Of a stretch of 64,000 bases of DNA, positions 33,001-45,572 are shown piece by piece. The notes beneath the pieces were generated by a model. The model was not told the DNA's origin. It saw only the letters and a program-made list of their open reading frames with translations, and made no database searches. The stretch spans positions 135,015,241 through 135,079,240 of the forward strand of contig OY282559.1 in assembly GCA_958295665.1 (NCBI GenBank), written 5' to 3'. Within the stretch, counting starts at the first letter, position 1. The number at the start of each line of letters is the position of its first letter. Origin of the DNA: Tipula vernalis. Its lineage: Eukaryota; Arthropoda; Insecta; Diptera; Tipulidae. The position numbers were made by a program, and so were the translations under genes.

Positions 33001-34491
33001 TCTTTTTAGGAAGATTTAAGGATTACGCCGCTGCCATTTGCAGTTACGAAAAAAAAATCTTTTCGATAAGCTTACTCCTACACAAATTGCCTTTCATCAA
33101 ATGCATGGTTTTTTTATTTCTATTATTAGACCGTCTATAGCTAATTAGCTGTACACACACATCATATATGAAAACTAAAATGGCAAAAGCAACAACAAAA
33201 TGCTAGCGAAATAGATTATTCTTGAAAAGCAAAAAAAAAATCGTTAAATAAAGGAACAAACAACAAAAGGAAATGGAAATTATAAGAAAAATAATGGCCC
33301 AAAGCCATTTTTCCATTTTTGTATTCACCATATAAAGCAAAAGCATATTTTATAATGAAAGGATAATGTGAATACATACTCATTGTATGTGAACTTAGAT
33401 ATATGCATAATTTATATGCTTCTTTATACTTTGTATGGTTCATTTAAATAATAGAACGAGTACACGCACTAAATACTCGTCTAGTACATAGATTATGGTG
33501 AATAGTGGAGTAACATAGAATAAAACCAAAAATAAATTTTATTCCATTAAAGTTTCTAGTTTATCATCTCGCAACAAAACTATTAAACAGGCAAAACGGA
33601 AGAAATTTATTAGAAAGTAAAGATTTCTATCGTTTAGTGGTTTTGTTCTCTTCTTCTTCAGTTGTTTCGGTTTGTGAATACTCACAATCACTCAGTCACC
33701 GATAAATAATTATCCAAGAGCGATTCTGGGAACATAGTTGAGTTAAGGAATTGGTATAGGTTTATATGGGCCAAATTCTTAAAAATTTAATTTGCTATTA
33801 ATTTTTAATTAAGTAATTTACATTTTACTACGACGTTTAATTATACAACAACATTTCAGTATATTTAAGTTCAGCAAACGCAAAAAAAAAAAACAAAAAC
33901 AAATTGGGATGGGCAGACTTGACGAGATCAACTGCTACCTTATAGTAAAATACTTATAGCGAACAAAAACGTTTGCTTCTGCCTTCAATGTACAACATGC
34001 ATATGTATGTAGATAGAAATAGAAAATCAATAAAAATTGAATTGTTGCATGAATACATCATATAAAAATATCTCTATGTATTTCTCATCCCTAAGCATAA
34101 AAGTAGCAGCCAGCCATCGAGCGCACCAAAACATCAACATATCCATCTGCATGATGTACTGATTTTTTTTGCCTTAGACGAATATGACAACGACGAAAGA
34201 ACCAAAGAACTTGTGTATATGCGATTTTTTTTGCTTTTTATCCTTTTTGGAATAAAATAAAAATTATAACGAGATGAAATAAAATAAAAATAAATGACGC
34301 CATCGCGCGCACAATGTACACAGTTCAGTTCAACTACCCTTGAGACATATTGGAAAATTTCATTTCAATTTTCTTGTGTTATATTTATGCTCTAAGTATA
34401 TGTATATGTTTTTTTTTATGTTGCGACTTATCTATATGGAAATTTTATTATTTTCCCTCTTTCTAGATATCCGCACATAATAAAGCTTTCG
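33001..34491. other. AT-rich intron-like sequence
   Basis: Dominated by A/T tracts and ATGTATGTA-type words. I see no supported gene. Confidence 0.5.
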
Positions 34492-34618
34492 TCATTTTTG
34501 CTGTTTTAAATATAGTAATTTGCTGTGGCTGAAAGTTAACGAAACACACGGTGGCACAAAATAACCTAAATGAGACTTAATTTCTGTAACAGGAGTTGTA
34601 TAGTACCTTACCCATTGA

Positions 34619-34715
34619 ATGCATTCAGCTCCGTTAATTGCTGGTAACATATTGAGTAAAATCGGCGTGAGGAGTTGTGAACGCTCATGATGCATTAAAA
34701 ATGTCATTGCCATGT
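34619..34715 (-). other. Candidate short exon, unidentified
   Basis: On the minus strand an open frame reads AMTFLMHHERSQLLTPILLN and on through AINGAECIQW, and is followed exactly by GTAAGG at about 34613-34618, a good splice donor. The composition is protein-like. A stop lies just upstream of the first ATG without an obvious acceptor between them. I do not recognise the protein. Confidence 0.25.
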
Positions 34716-35086
34716 GATAATTTTAATGTCATTTTTCCCATCAGTAGATTTTTATTGCCAATGTATTGTGAGACATTGCACAATTTAGCTCTCTTCATGT
34801 TCTTTAGTTATCGTTTATTTTAGGTGAATTTTTATAGAGCAACGGAATTATGCGGTAACATTGTTAAATTCGTCAAACCTGTTTTATTGTTGATTTTTTT
34901 GCAGTAAAAGATTGTTGAAATATTAACTATTCGGTGGGGTTCTACATACAAAAATTGTAGGGGGAATAATCGGGAAGTTTCTGATTTCTGAAATTTTACG
35001 TTGATAATGATAAAATTAAGATTGCCAAAATAATCAAAATCCACATGTTTTTTGGCGAAAATGTTTTGTTCAATTAATTTGGCCAG

Positions 35087-35354
35087 AGGGCGATCCTAGA
35101 GTTTCCCGACGTATCACATCATATGCTTTAAATAGCCCGTACTATAAGCTATCGATATGATCATGTCAAATTTATGGCTAGTGAGGAACACTATGAACTG
35201 ACACGTGTGAATTTGACTATATTGGCAATTCAGAGCTTGTCAAATTATAGTGTTCCCCACTAGCGGTTAATTTGACATTATCACATCGATTGCTTATAGT
35301 ATGAGCTATTTAAAGCATATGATGTGATATGTCGGAAAACTCTACGATCGCCCT
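35087..35354. mobile_element. Foldback/MITE, 268 bp, ~107-bp arms
   Basis: AGGGCGATCCTAGAGTTTCC at 35087 is matched in reverse complement by GGAAAACTCTACGATCGCCCT ending at 35354. The arms stay similar for about 107 bp, up to GAGGAACACTAT and ATAGTGTTCCCC. The remaining spacer is about 50 bp. No ORF; flanking duplication not clear. Confidence 0.82.
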
Positions 35355-35689
35355 AAACGTAAGAATTTTGACTATCTTGGCACTACTTATAGACTATCTT
35401 GACGCTACTTTTATCTTGGCTACTTTTTTTTATTGATTACACTGTAAAAACAATATGTACACTTTCTTCAATATTCTGTTTGGCAAATTTTGTCAGAAAC
35501 TTCACACCGATGGAGGAATAATAAAATATATTTCATTTACAGATTCGGTTAAGGTTTAGTGAGCAGTTCATTAGGTGATTTATTTGTTGGTTGAATTGAG
35601 GGTTGCGTTAGAGTTAGCTTGAGTTGATTCAGGTTGAGTTCAAGAGTTTTTCAGACCATGTTGACTTTTGATGAGATAAATCACTAGTT

Positions 35690-36500
35690 ATATAATAAGG
35701 CAACTAAGCCCCTCGAAAATTTCGAAAATTATCAAGAAACAAAAGTAATCATGAAAAGCTTGTAAATCTTAGAATTCTAGAATAATCTCGATTTAAAAAA
35801 ATTTCCAATATTCCAGAGAAACTCAGATAAACACCTAGAAAAATCCAATATTCCAAAGAAACTCGGATAAACACCTTAAAAATCAAGAAATCTCGAATAA
35901 TCTGAAAAACCCAAGGCATTTTTTACAAAACCTCCAATAAGCTCGAAAATATGACAATGCCTATAATTTCAAATATTTTTAAATTGAAGATAAATCCAAA
36001 AATCTTAAATTTCGAGAATCTCCTCTCTATAAGATAATTTAACTAAGAGTTTACTTGTAGTTCAACTCCAAGCTAAACTGAATCTGAGAAAATATGGAAA
36101 GCTCGAATAATTTTGAAAAGCTCGAATAATCTTAGTATTCTAGAATAATGAACCATTCTCTAAAAAAAAAAAAAAAAATTCCAATGTCCTCGATAATCTC
36201 GAATAAAATTAGATTCTTTAAATAATCTTGAAAAACCTGAATGCTAACGAATCCAACAGCAAGAAAATCTCTTTTTCGAAAAATAACTGGAAAACTTCAA
36301 ATAATCTCGAAAATATTGAATAATGTTCAAAATTTTGAATAAATTAGATGTCAAGCATCTTAACGCTATTCAAACCAAGATATGTAGATGGTTCCAAAAA
36401 TCTGAAAATCTTGAATTTCGAATATCTCATCTAACTCGCAATCAACGCTTATATTTCAATCTAAACTAAATTCGAATAATAACTCAAACAGCCAGGTGCT
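35690..36500. repeat. Degenerate tandem array of TCGAATAATCT/TCGAAAA words
   Basis: The motif AATCTCGAATAATCTCGAAAA recurs in decayed form throughout. One longer unit (ATTCCAGAGAAACTCAGATA / ATTCCAAAGAAACTCGGATA) repeats at about 35811 and 35851. Confidence 0.55.
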
Positions 36501-37129
36501 GTACCAGACAATCATGTAGTAAGGTTAAAAATAAACAAAATCTTCAGAACCTCGATGTATCAGTAAGTTGGTAATTAACACAAGGTAATAACTTTGATAT
36601 TCGCGAAACTCTTTAGATGTAAAACCACCCAAATCCGGAAATCAGAGTACCTGCGATACTGGGATGTCGATTTAGGTGAAGGCATCGAAATATCCCGAAA
36701 AATAAGCATCGTACGAAAAATGTCCCATGTCACATGAAAAGTTCATATTTTTGAGGGAGTAATTCACTCGGGCTATAGTTAGATCATCACCGCCTCTCCT
36801 TTTGAGGGGATCGCGAGGTAACTTTGAAAATTTTTTGCAATTCTCGAGAAATTACAGGTCGGATTGAAAAATAAAAAAAGTACGTTTTTTATATAGTTAG
36901 AAAAAGGGCTATCCAATGGTGCTAAAATTAAGACCTCTTGCTCCTTCGGAGGTGAGTTGAGGGACAACTTTGAAATCCTAAATGGTAACCACAATTTTTT
37001 TTGTTCCAAATTCAGATTGGTTGATTTCTAGATTTAGAAAGACTACGATGGTTCTATACGTAACCTTTTTTTAGAATCTTTGTGAGTGCCACTGTAATTG
37101 GCGACCATTAGCTAAGTTTCGTTTTTCAA
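36501..37129. other. No gene recognised
   Basis: AT-rich sequence. A short word pair (GATCGCGAGGTAACTTTGAAA near 36808 and GAGGGACAACTTTGAAA near 36958) hints at local duplication. Confidence 0.4.
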
Positions 37130-37471
37130 GGAAACCCACGCGTTTTATTACACAACGATGCAACAATGGAAAAATTTGTATTATCATTTTTTTTATTGTA
37201 TTTGTGACGATACATATTAGATCCCAGTTTTAATGGTCGATGGATCGAGAGTGGTGGCTTGGTTAATTGACCTATTAAGTCTTCAGATTTGACATCGCTC
37301 GATTTCTTTTTGTCGGGTTTCTTCAAAGATAAGGTTTACCAGCGAGTGCTTATAACTCGTAAAAACATGGTAGAGCGAACAAGAAGGCTTGCTCTGAAAT
37401 TCCGCACACACAATTTTAAGCTTTGTTCAAGCATTCAAATAGCGAAAAAGTGCATGGAAGATGAAGATTGA
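37130..37471 (+). pseudogene. C-terminal fragment of an IS630/mariner-type transposase
   Basis: Reads (D)RWIESGGLVN, stop, PIKSSDLTSLDFFLSGFFKD (about 37240-37330) and KVYQRV, ending at TGA 37469-37471. SPDLTxLDFFLWG is the third-aspartate region of this DDE family in insects, here with W replaced by S. Upstream, decayed sequence resembles the part before the second aspartate. Probably the same family as the fragment at 57750-58493. Confidence 0.65.
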
Positions 37472-37486
37472 AGTTTCGAATTCGGT

Positions 37487-37640
37487 CATTTCGGCCTGTC
37501 CAAAGGTCAGATAATTTTGCAGATATTTTAGGATAATTTAAAACCTAAAAGTTACCTTTATGGTAATTTCGGCTTGCTCAAAGAGCTTCAAATGACTAGA
37601 AAAACATAATTGGCGCTCTGTGGACAGACCGAAATTACCA
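37487..37640. repeat. Short inverted-repeat unit
   Basis: ATTTCGGCCTGTCC near 37487 pairs with GGACAGACCGAAAT near 37622; a second, weaker inverted match involves GGTAATTT. Possibly a small MITE next to the transposase fragment. Confidence 0.4.
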
Positions 37641-38180
37641 TGTCGGTAATTTTATGGTTTTAGATTACTTTATACTGAACGATATATCATACGATGTGAA
37701 ACAAAAATGAATTGAAGATGAAAAAAATGAAACCGAAGAATTTCCGAGGGAAATCCTTAAAATTAACGAGAATTTTATTGGCAACAAATCTTAAAGAAAG
37801 TGTAAAACAAAGATTAATTGCAGATGAAAAAATTAAATCAAGCGTTAACGAAAAAAGTTCGAAGAATTGCCGAGAAAACATTCTACTAATCGAATATGAA
37901 AACGTGTGTCAATTTACTATTCTTCCTGTGGGTTGCCACATGGGAAATCTTTGCAAATAATCGCAATCTGTTTTAAATTTTTTCACATGGATTAGTATAC
38001 ATTCAAAACTAATACATATCGATACATAAATTGGTCTACGCAACCGTAGGTAAATTTGCAATACGATTCGCAATCAAAAGTCATGCCTACATCTTTTTCT
38101 ATTGCGAATTTTGCATTTACAAAAAACATAAAAATTTACCTTATTTTAGGGAAACCTGTAAGGGTTTCCTTGATCTTAAC
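37641..38180. other. No convincing gene; one 82-codon lysine-rich frame
   Basis: An open frame at 37712-37960 encodes a K/E/N-rich peptide (KMKKMKPKNFRGKSLK at its start). I see no domain; AT-rich sequence readily produces such frames. Confidence 0.3.
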
Positions 38181-39300
38181 TAAATTTTACATCCTATTTC
38201 CGCATGTAAAACTTAATCTGATAATATCAATTTTTATATTCTAGGTTCAAATGAACCAATTTTACGAATTTATCTTTGTTGCGAATCGTGTTCAGTGCAC
38301 TTTACTGTTCATTATTTGTGTGAATAACTTTTATTGGGTCGCAGTCAAAGTTTCAGAGTAATTTACAATTTTATATTCTCTTCCTGCATGTAATATTCTA
38401 ACTCTGATAATCAATCTTTAAATTCTCGTCTGAAATGACCAAATTTCACGAATTTATCTATGTTATAGTAGTTTATTGTTCATTATTTGTGTGAATAATT
38501 TTTATTGGGTCGCATTAGAAGTTTCAGAATAATTTACAATTTTATATTCTCTTCGCAGTAATGTTTTATATTCTATTCGCAGTAACACATTGGCTGTGGT
38601 AACCAATTTTTATATAAACCCAAATTTTTATAGTAATTTAAAATTTTATATTCTCTTCCTGCATGTAATATACTAACTTTGATAATTCATTTTTAAATTC
38701 TAGTCTCAAATGACCAAATTTCAAGAATTTGTCTATGTCGCGAATCGTGTTCAATTCAATTTATTGTTCATCATTTGTGTGAATAATTTTTATTGGGACG
38801 CAGTAGAGGTTTCATGGTAATTTAAAATTTAATATTCTCTTCACAGTAAAGTTTTAGAGTAAATTTAAATTTTTATATTCTCTTCTTGCATGTAACACAT
38901 TTAATGTGGTAAGCAATTTTTAAATTGAACCAAAATTTTCGAGTAATTTCAAATTTTATATTCTCTTCCTGCTTGTAATATACTAATTCTGATAATCAAT
39001 TTTTAAATTCTAGTCTCAAATGACCAGTAAAACTAAACCAATAAATTTAAAATTGTATATTCTCTTCCTGCATCTAACACATTAATTGTGGTAACCAATT
39101 TTTGTATTGATTTAAAATTTTATATTCCCCTCCTGCATATAATTCATAAGCCGTGATAACAATTTTTATACTTAAGGCTCAAATTAGCAAATTTTACGAA
39201 ATTATCGTTGCCGCGATTCATGTTCAATTCAGTTTATTTTTAATTATGTGTTTGAATAATTTTTATTGGGTCCCAGTAGAAGTTTAAGAGTAAGAGTTGA
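38181..39300. repeat. Tandem ~180-bp repeats
   Basis: Units contain, in order, TATTCTCTTCCTGCATGTAA, CTGATAATCAATTTTTA, AAATGACCAAATTT, GCGAATCGTGTTCA, ATTTGTGTGAATAATTTTTA and TTGGGTCGCAGTAGAAG. Near-complete units start at about 38185, 38366, 38642 and 39118, with partial ones between. A diverged stray unit lies at about 42120-42260. Confidence 0.75.
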
Positions 39301-42100
39301 ACCCACCTTCAAACTTATATTCTCCAAACACTTGAATTTGAGAAACTTTGAAAAGTCGCAACATTTTCATCTTAAGTCCAACTCGATGGATTTCCTTGAC
39401 CTTATGTAGCTCTGGTCGATCGTCGAGATGATGAGCTCTACTTAGAGCTGTAAGAGCCATTTTGCTCGTAGATTTTTATAATTTCCATTTCAATTTTACA
39501 ACTACATTTTGCGAAATTCAAGCTAATTAAAAGTTAATTTTTCGTGTTTTTGTCGCTACGGTATGGTTGATATTAATGTTTTTTGCTGCCCCTTGTGAAA
39601 GATAGCATCAAAATTACACACGTTGGATCGTTAACAAAAAATTCACAACTGTATTTTGTTTTAATAGATCGTACTATACTTGAACCATCCATACCATGCT
39701 TAAAAATTAAATCATACTGTGTAAAAATGGCACCTGGTGGAGGACCACTGACACGACGAGTGTATCGCCACATTGATAAATTGGATGAAGCAAGGTGGAG
39801 CAACAAAATAGCACCATAAGCCTTTTCGAATTAGCCGACTGGTGTGTGAGGTTCCTTAAATGAATCAGTTGGGGACCCTTAGTTCGAGTTGAGGAATATA
39901 TTGAGTATGATTTGGAATTACTGGATTTGTATAAGTGTTTTTAGGCAAAAATAAGGCTAAAGTGAAATTTAGGAGCCCAGAGCGACCGGATAATTTCACT
40001 TTGATAGTTGAGAGCTCACTTTAAAATTTCTAAAACTCTAATTCTATAATTGCTAATTAAATTTGAAGAAAACAACGAAGAATTTGTCATACCATTAGAA
40101 GATTTGTGGTACGATTACCTCCATTTTTTGTGACCTTGCGTCGAACAATAAAAGACATCAAAAGCTGTTTTGATCTTCGGGGCATGCTCATATAATTTTC
40201 GTACTAATATTATCCAGCGATTTGCTGAGAAATATCTCATTAGATTGTATCATCGTCAGGCTTTGCAAAATCAGGAGCGGGGTTGACGGCAGTATGCTGT
40301 AACATAAAGGCCATTTAGATAATTAAAATTGTTTACTAAGATTACGTATATTCTTTGCGATTACCTACTCAGACCACTTTCCAATTACCACCCTTCAGTG
40401 TATTTATAGTAACCCCTCCAATTCATCTTTGATCTCATGTGATTAATTTCATTTTCCTATTAGTCAAATCACCTTAAAATATATAATATTATAAAAATCC
40501 AGGTTTCATATACCCTTTTCCATATACATGAACATCCTCACAAGCATTTACCTAAAATTTAATCATTCAATTTTTCCAATGTTAAAAACGTATATAATCA
40601 GGAAAAATAACAACAACACCCTTCAAAATCCACTCGAGTATGTGTGTGTGTGTGTGTGTGTGTGTATGGTATATCTGAGATTTAATTTTTAAATCCTTTT
40701 TTCGTTGTCTTATTATTGTTATTTCGTTTTATTTTAATTTTCATCCTTAAAACAAAGCACCAACAACAATAACAACAGCCACGAACGGGAGAGGAAAAAT
40801 ATAAGAAAAACACCCTCAAGTATTTGTACTTATATAGAATATGCTTATATGAAACTTGCGGAGGAACACATACTATATGTAGTTTACATAGTAAAAAAAG
40901 ATTATGTTTCATGTTCGTTTCGGAGCTGTACCATATTTCATGAAAAATAAGAAAATAGAAAGAATACACGATATTCATAGTTTTCCAATTTTTTTTTTGT
41001 TTTTTTTTTTTTCACCAAAACCGAACCGCACCATACATATTTTGGAAGTAACACAGTTAAAAAAAAAAGCTTTTCCTATCTATCTATACATTTGAGTATA
41101 GATGTACATAAAATTCGAGGAAAAGAAAATGGTGGTCCTTTCTTCTTGATTGTATTAAATAAAGATTCATCTCCGCATCCCAATCGTTATAATTTTCTAT
41201 AAGTTTCTTCCTAGAGGCCTTTTGTATAAAAAATGAAGGATGATGAGATCCTTTTTGCTTTAAATACTTTGTTTTTCTTTATTCTGGCATATACAAAAAA
41301 TGTGATATGTGAAAAATTTTTGGTATGTCATTTTGCTTTATGCCCAAATCCACCACCCACATTTATATTTACTTATATGTAACTATGTGTACACATATAA
41401 AGGATATGGAGCCAAAAGGAAGAAAATTAAGGATAATACAAAATTCTTATCTCTTTTTCTTGTATGTTTTTGTTAGTATCAAGTACCAACATATATGTTG
41501 GATTTTAAAATGCTATAAATTATATGATTTTTATGTATATACGTGAAACGTTGTACATTCGTTGGTTGTGTGTTGTTCTTAAGGATTCGGGGATTTTGGA
41601 TTTTTCTTTTTTTAATTTATCGTATTCAACAATTTTCTTCTACTTTTTTTTATGCTGTCGTTTAGATTTGGAATTTTTATGGTATTCTTGTCGTTTGATC
41701 GAAGTTTTTATTTGGGTATACGTATATATCGAAAATGAGCTTTCGTTTTTGAATGAAGTTGACATGGCAATTAAGTGACAATTTATTTCGACTGTATATG
41801 TAATCGTATATAGTATGTATATAAAATTGGGGGATATGTGTGACATAGATTCAACTTTATTTGCTATGGTTTCGTTGGAGTTTTTTTCTAATGTAGTTAG
41901 GTTTGGTTAAAATATCAACTAACTCTACATTTCAATGAGTCCGCAAAGCCCATGTCAGTTTTTAGTGTTGTTATCTTAGAAGGTTTTTGTTGATCTGCAT
42001 TTTTAGTAATACTGCACTTAAACTGTACTTGCAATGATTAATTTAAACTGTGTCTATGTTGCAATGTTTTAATTTTGAATTAGGTTGCATTTTAAGTTTT
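39301..42100. other. AT-rich intergenic sequence with a TG microsatellite
   Basis: A (TG)n run lies at about 40637-40666. A 78-codon frame at 39583-39819 has no recognisable features. Homopolymer T and A tracts are frequent. No supported gene. Confidence 0.45.
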
Positions 42101-42119
42101 AAATTAAATTTAACCTTTT

Positions 42120-42260
42120 TCTCTCTTCCTGCATGTAACTCATTAACTGTAATAACTGACAAACAATTATGTGTTTTTAAGCTCAAATAACTACATTTTA
42201 CGAATTTGTCATTATCGTGAGTTGTGTTTAACCTCTTTTATGGTTCATAAATTGGTTTGA
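42120..42260. repeat. Dispersed copy of the 38181-39300 repeat unit
   Basis: CTCTTCCTGCATGTAACTCA, then AGCTCAAATAACTACATTTTACGAATTTGTC and GAGTTGTGTTTAACC follow the same order as the tandem units 3 kb upstream, at lower similarity. Confidence 0.6.
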
Positions 42261-42325
42261 TGTTAATCAACTTATTAGTAAATAGGAGTAAAAAAAAACA
42301 ATTAACTCGTGGTTATATCACACGC

Positions 42326-42908
42326 GTGCGTTATGTACTAGCGAATCGTACTAATACAGATTAATTCTCTTACAATTTGTTTCCTTCTTCACGACATTCA
42401 CACAGCTCTATTTCTGTGCAAACTAATTTTACTTTTTTTTAAAATTTTTCTGAATGTTAATTAATGCATGTAATTTCTAATATATGCTACCGGTGATTAG
42501 ACCATTTTAAATGTGTTTTTATTAACACGTAGAAGTATATTAGTATTTACGAACAGTCATTCAACGAAACCGAATAATACACAGAATTCTATTTTTTTTT
42601 TATTTATTAAATAAAAAAAAAAAATTAAAAAAAAAAAAAATTAAATAAATAGAATTCTGTCTATTTGTCGGTTTCGTTGAATGATTGTTCGTAAATACTA
42701 ATATGGTATACTTCTACGTGTTAATAAAAACACATTTAAAATGGTCTAATAACCGGTAGCATATTAGAAATTACATGAATTAATTAACATTCAACAAAAA
42801 AAATTAAAAAAGTAAAATTAGATTACACACAGAGCTGTATGAATATCGTGAAGAAAAATTGTAAGAGAATTTATCTGTATTAGTATGATCCGCTAGTACA
42901 TAACGCAC
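42326..42908. mobile_element. Foldback element, 583 bp, ~270-bp arms
   Basis: The left arm starts GTGCGTTATGTACTAGCG at 42326 and the right arm ends CGCTAGTACATAACGCAC at 42908. The arms are alignable over nearly their full length (for example CGTAGAAGTATA and CGTTGAATGA..GTTCGTAAATACTAAT) up to AGAATTCTA beside a central A/T-only spacer of about 50 bp. No coding potential. Almost the whole unit could form one hairpin. Confidence 0.88.
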
Positions 42909-43518
42909 AGTACATTCTGTATAAATAGAATGTAAATTGTGGTATAATCAGTCCAGTCGCCGCGGCCTGATCAGAAGATTGATTTTTCATAATCATAAGC
43001 TCATCAGGTCGAAACTGGATTGAATTCTTTTAGAATTTTCGGAACATATTAAAATCATATAAATTAAAAAAAAAAAAAGGTAAATAATAGCCTTGTGGGT
43101 GGTGTGTGTAAAAAAATCGAGATGTCTTGCTAAATGAAGGTTTTGTACTACGAAAATTGTTTTAGTTAATTTGAAGCTAATATTCTGAAAATTGTTAATC
43201 GTTTTTCGAACTGATAAAACTATGATTATGAAATAAATAATAATCTCATCAGACTATGGTGACTGAGCTGATTAAATCATAATCTAAATTCGGTATATAA
43301 TTATATAATCGAAACATGTGCCAGAGATTAGGTTGGTATACGGGATTTGGTTAGTTTCCGAACTTGAGGTGCTTCTTCTTGTTATTTTGATTAGCGGTTA
43401 AACCATTACGGAGGACAACGTAAATAATTAAGATTATTATGTCAATCGGTGATAGCGATACTCCTTCTGACAATATCCATGTCCAATTATTGTGATTCGT
43501 TTGCTATAGGTAGATATA
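42909..43518. other. No gene recognised
   Basis: AT-rich sequence between two elements. Confidence 0.45.
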
Positions 43519-43568
43519 GGTGATAGAGCGGGGCAAAATGATACAAAAAATGATTTTTCTCCAATAAT

Positions 43569-43738
43569 CTCTCGGTTGTTTGTCTTGTTGTACTTGTGGT
43601 TTTTGTATTTGGTAAATGTTAAAAACCCACAATTTTTGTTGACCTCTCATTAAAACAAATCTGACTCCAAATTTGATATGTGCTTCTTTGTTTGTTGCCT
43701 CTGTGTGTAGAACCAGGGTACCCTTATCCTGCCGTACA
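43569..43738 (-). repeat. 3' LTR of the CsRn1-type element
   Basis: CTCTCGGTTG to GCCGTACA on the plus strand, 170 bp, matching 48239-48408 with only a few changes. In element orientation it starts TGTACGGCAGG and ends CCGAGAG rather than CA, so a few terminal bases may be missing. The pol frame ends inside it (TAA within GGATAA). Confidence 0.85.
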
Positions 43739-44781
43739 ACGGACTGTGGACTGTGGAAACGGTGGTTCTAAATTCGGCGGACATGCGAATGTGACACATT
43801 TTCTGTTTGCCGTATGTTTACTGTGCGTACTTTCTTGTGATGATTTCGGTGCTAAGTTTGAATCGCACGAGGTTTCATATTGTTCGTCTATGTTAGCTGG
43901 CGCAAAACACGGTTTCAATCGATCTATTGATATATTTACTTGTTTGTTGTTAACGATTATTATATAGTTTTTCTCGCTACGTTTGATTACTTGATGTGGT
44001 CCGGTATAAGGTGGTTGTAGTGCTTTCCGAATTGCGTCTGTACGTGGAGCATGTTCCCAATTCTTTACTGACGAATGTTTTTTTGGGTGGAGTGTCGCGA
44101 TTCTGGTGTCGGCCTTAATTCCGTGAAATAGCTTTTCAATTGTTTGATGAACTCGCTCTGTGGGACTATGTTTGCATTTTTTAAAAATTGACCAGGTATT
44201 CTAATAGCCGCGCCGTATACCAATTCAGCACAAGACGCTTGCAATTCTTCTTCGCTGAAAGATGACCGTAATCGTAACATGATTGTTGGCGGGATTTCAT
44301 GCCAGTCGGTGCGTTCGTGGCACATTATAGCAGCCTTTAATGTACGGTGCCGTCTTTCTACCATGCCATTGCATTTCGGGTTAGAAGCCATGGTCCGCAC
44401 ACGCTGGCAACCAAGAAACTTTGTCAGCTCCCCGAACAGTTCAGATCCAAACTGAGTACCTTGGTCTGTAAGGATAGACACTGGAACGCCAAAACGGGAT
44501 ATCCATGATGAATACACTGCGAACGCGACAGTGGCAGCAGTGATGTCGGGAACCGGAATCGCCTCAGGCCAACGTGTGTAACGATCGATGAGCGTGACGC
44601 AATAACGGTGATTACCAGAAAGCGGTAAAGGACCAATGATGTCGAGGTGGATTTCTGCAAAACGTTGCGAAGCTAGAGTGAAACTTGCGAGAGGTGATTT
44701 AGTATGCCTTGAAACTTTCGACTTTTGGCATTGTACACATTGTTGAGTAAGTTTCTTGAATCCTTTTTGAGAGAGGGCCAA
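43724..44781 (-). pseudogene. CsRn1-type integrase
   Basis: From 44781: KKLTQQCVQCQKSK (Cys pair of the finger), IHLDIIGPLP (first aspartate), ILTDQGTQFGS (second aspartate), MVERRHRTLKA (glutamate); all catalytic residues are present. It ends at 44065 in KNIRQ. The tail (TDAIRKALQPPYTGPHQVI, then VSIDRLKPCFAP) follows in another frame, ending in the LTR at 43724. Two frame changes, near 44065-44100 and 44780, separate the parts. Confidence 0.8.
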
Positions 44782-45560
44782 ATAACGTTTTTCGTTAAAA
44801 TGTTTGTAGTAGCTTGAATTCCAGGGTGTGAAATATTGTGAAATGATTCGAAAACTTGTTTCCGGAAGTACAACAGAATAAAGGGTCTGGGTGTACCAGT
44901 CGAAATGTCACAATAAATTGGTTTATCGGAATTAAACATTATTGGAATTTGCTTGAGTTTAATTGACATGTTGTCGTCATTCAAAAGTTCTCGTAGTTCT
45001 GCATCATTGGTTTGTTCATCTGCGATTTGTGCATAGTCAATGTTTTCAGTAAGCGAAATTTGATCTATACGTGAAAGGGTATCTGCAACGACGTTGTCAA
45101 CGCCAGAGACGTGTTGAATGTCGGTTGTGAATTGACCGATAGAATCGAGATGTCGAAATTGACGCGGTAATGCTTTATCTGGGTTCTGGTAAAACGCGTA
45201 GACTAAGAGTTTGTGGTCGGTGAACAGTGTGAACTCACGAGCTTCCAGGGAATGTCGAAAATGTTTGATTCCGTGGTACGGCGCGAACAGCTCCCTGTCG
45301 TAAGCGCTGTAGCGCTGTTGCGTTTTGTTTAACCGTTTTGAGAAAAACTTTAGTGGCTGCCAGGTATCCGAGACAAACTGCTGCACCACTGCTCCGATAG
45401 CATGGTCGGATGCGTCTACCATGATTGCCAATCGAACCGCGGGCATTGGGTGTGCAAGTAGCGTCGCGTGACATAGCTTCTCCTTGCAATTATTGAAGGC
45501 GTCTGTAGATGCCGAAGTCCAGTTAATTGGTGTTTTGTTTTTCTTCTTGAATCCATTCAA
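44673..45560 (-). pseudogene. CsRn1-type RNase H and integrase start
   Basis: Same frame as the RT upstream but after a TAG at 45573-45575. Motifs: INWTSASTDAFNNCK, IMVDASDHAIGAVV (RNase H aspartate), YDRELFA, LFTDHKLLVYA, VADTLSRI, then ISHPGIQATTNILTKNVIWP, the histidine part of the integrase finger. It passes out of frame near 44780. Confidence 0.85.
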
Positions 45561-45572
45561 GAAGTCGTTTAA

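Noticed and set aside
37712..37960. 82-codon lysine-rich ORF
   Set aside because: No recognisable features; A-rich sequence explains it.
38181..39300. A CRISPR-like array
   Set aside because: Units are long, diverged and contiguous without unique spacers, and the context is a eukaryotic genome.
39583..39819. 78-codon ORF with a mirrored minus-strand frame
   Set aside because: No domain or context; both strands open by chance.
41325..41846. Overlapping frames rich in F/Y/I
   Set aside because: Low-complexity AT-rich sequence on both strands; no domain.
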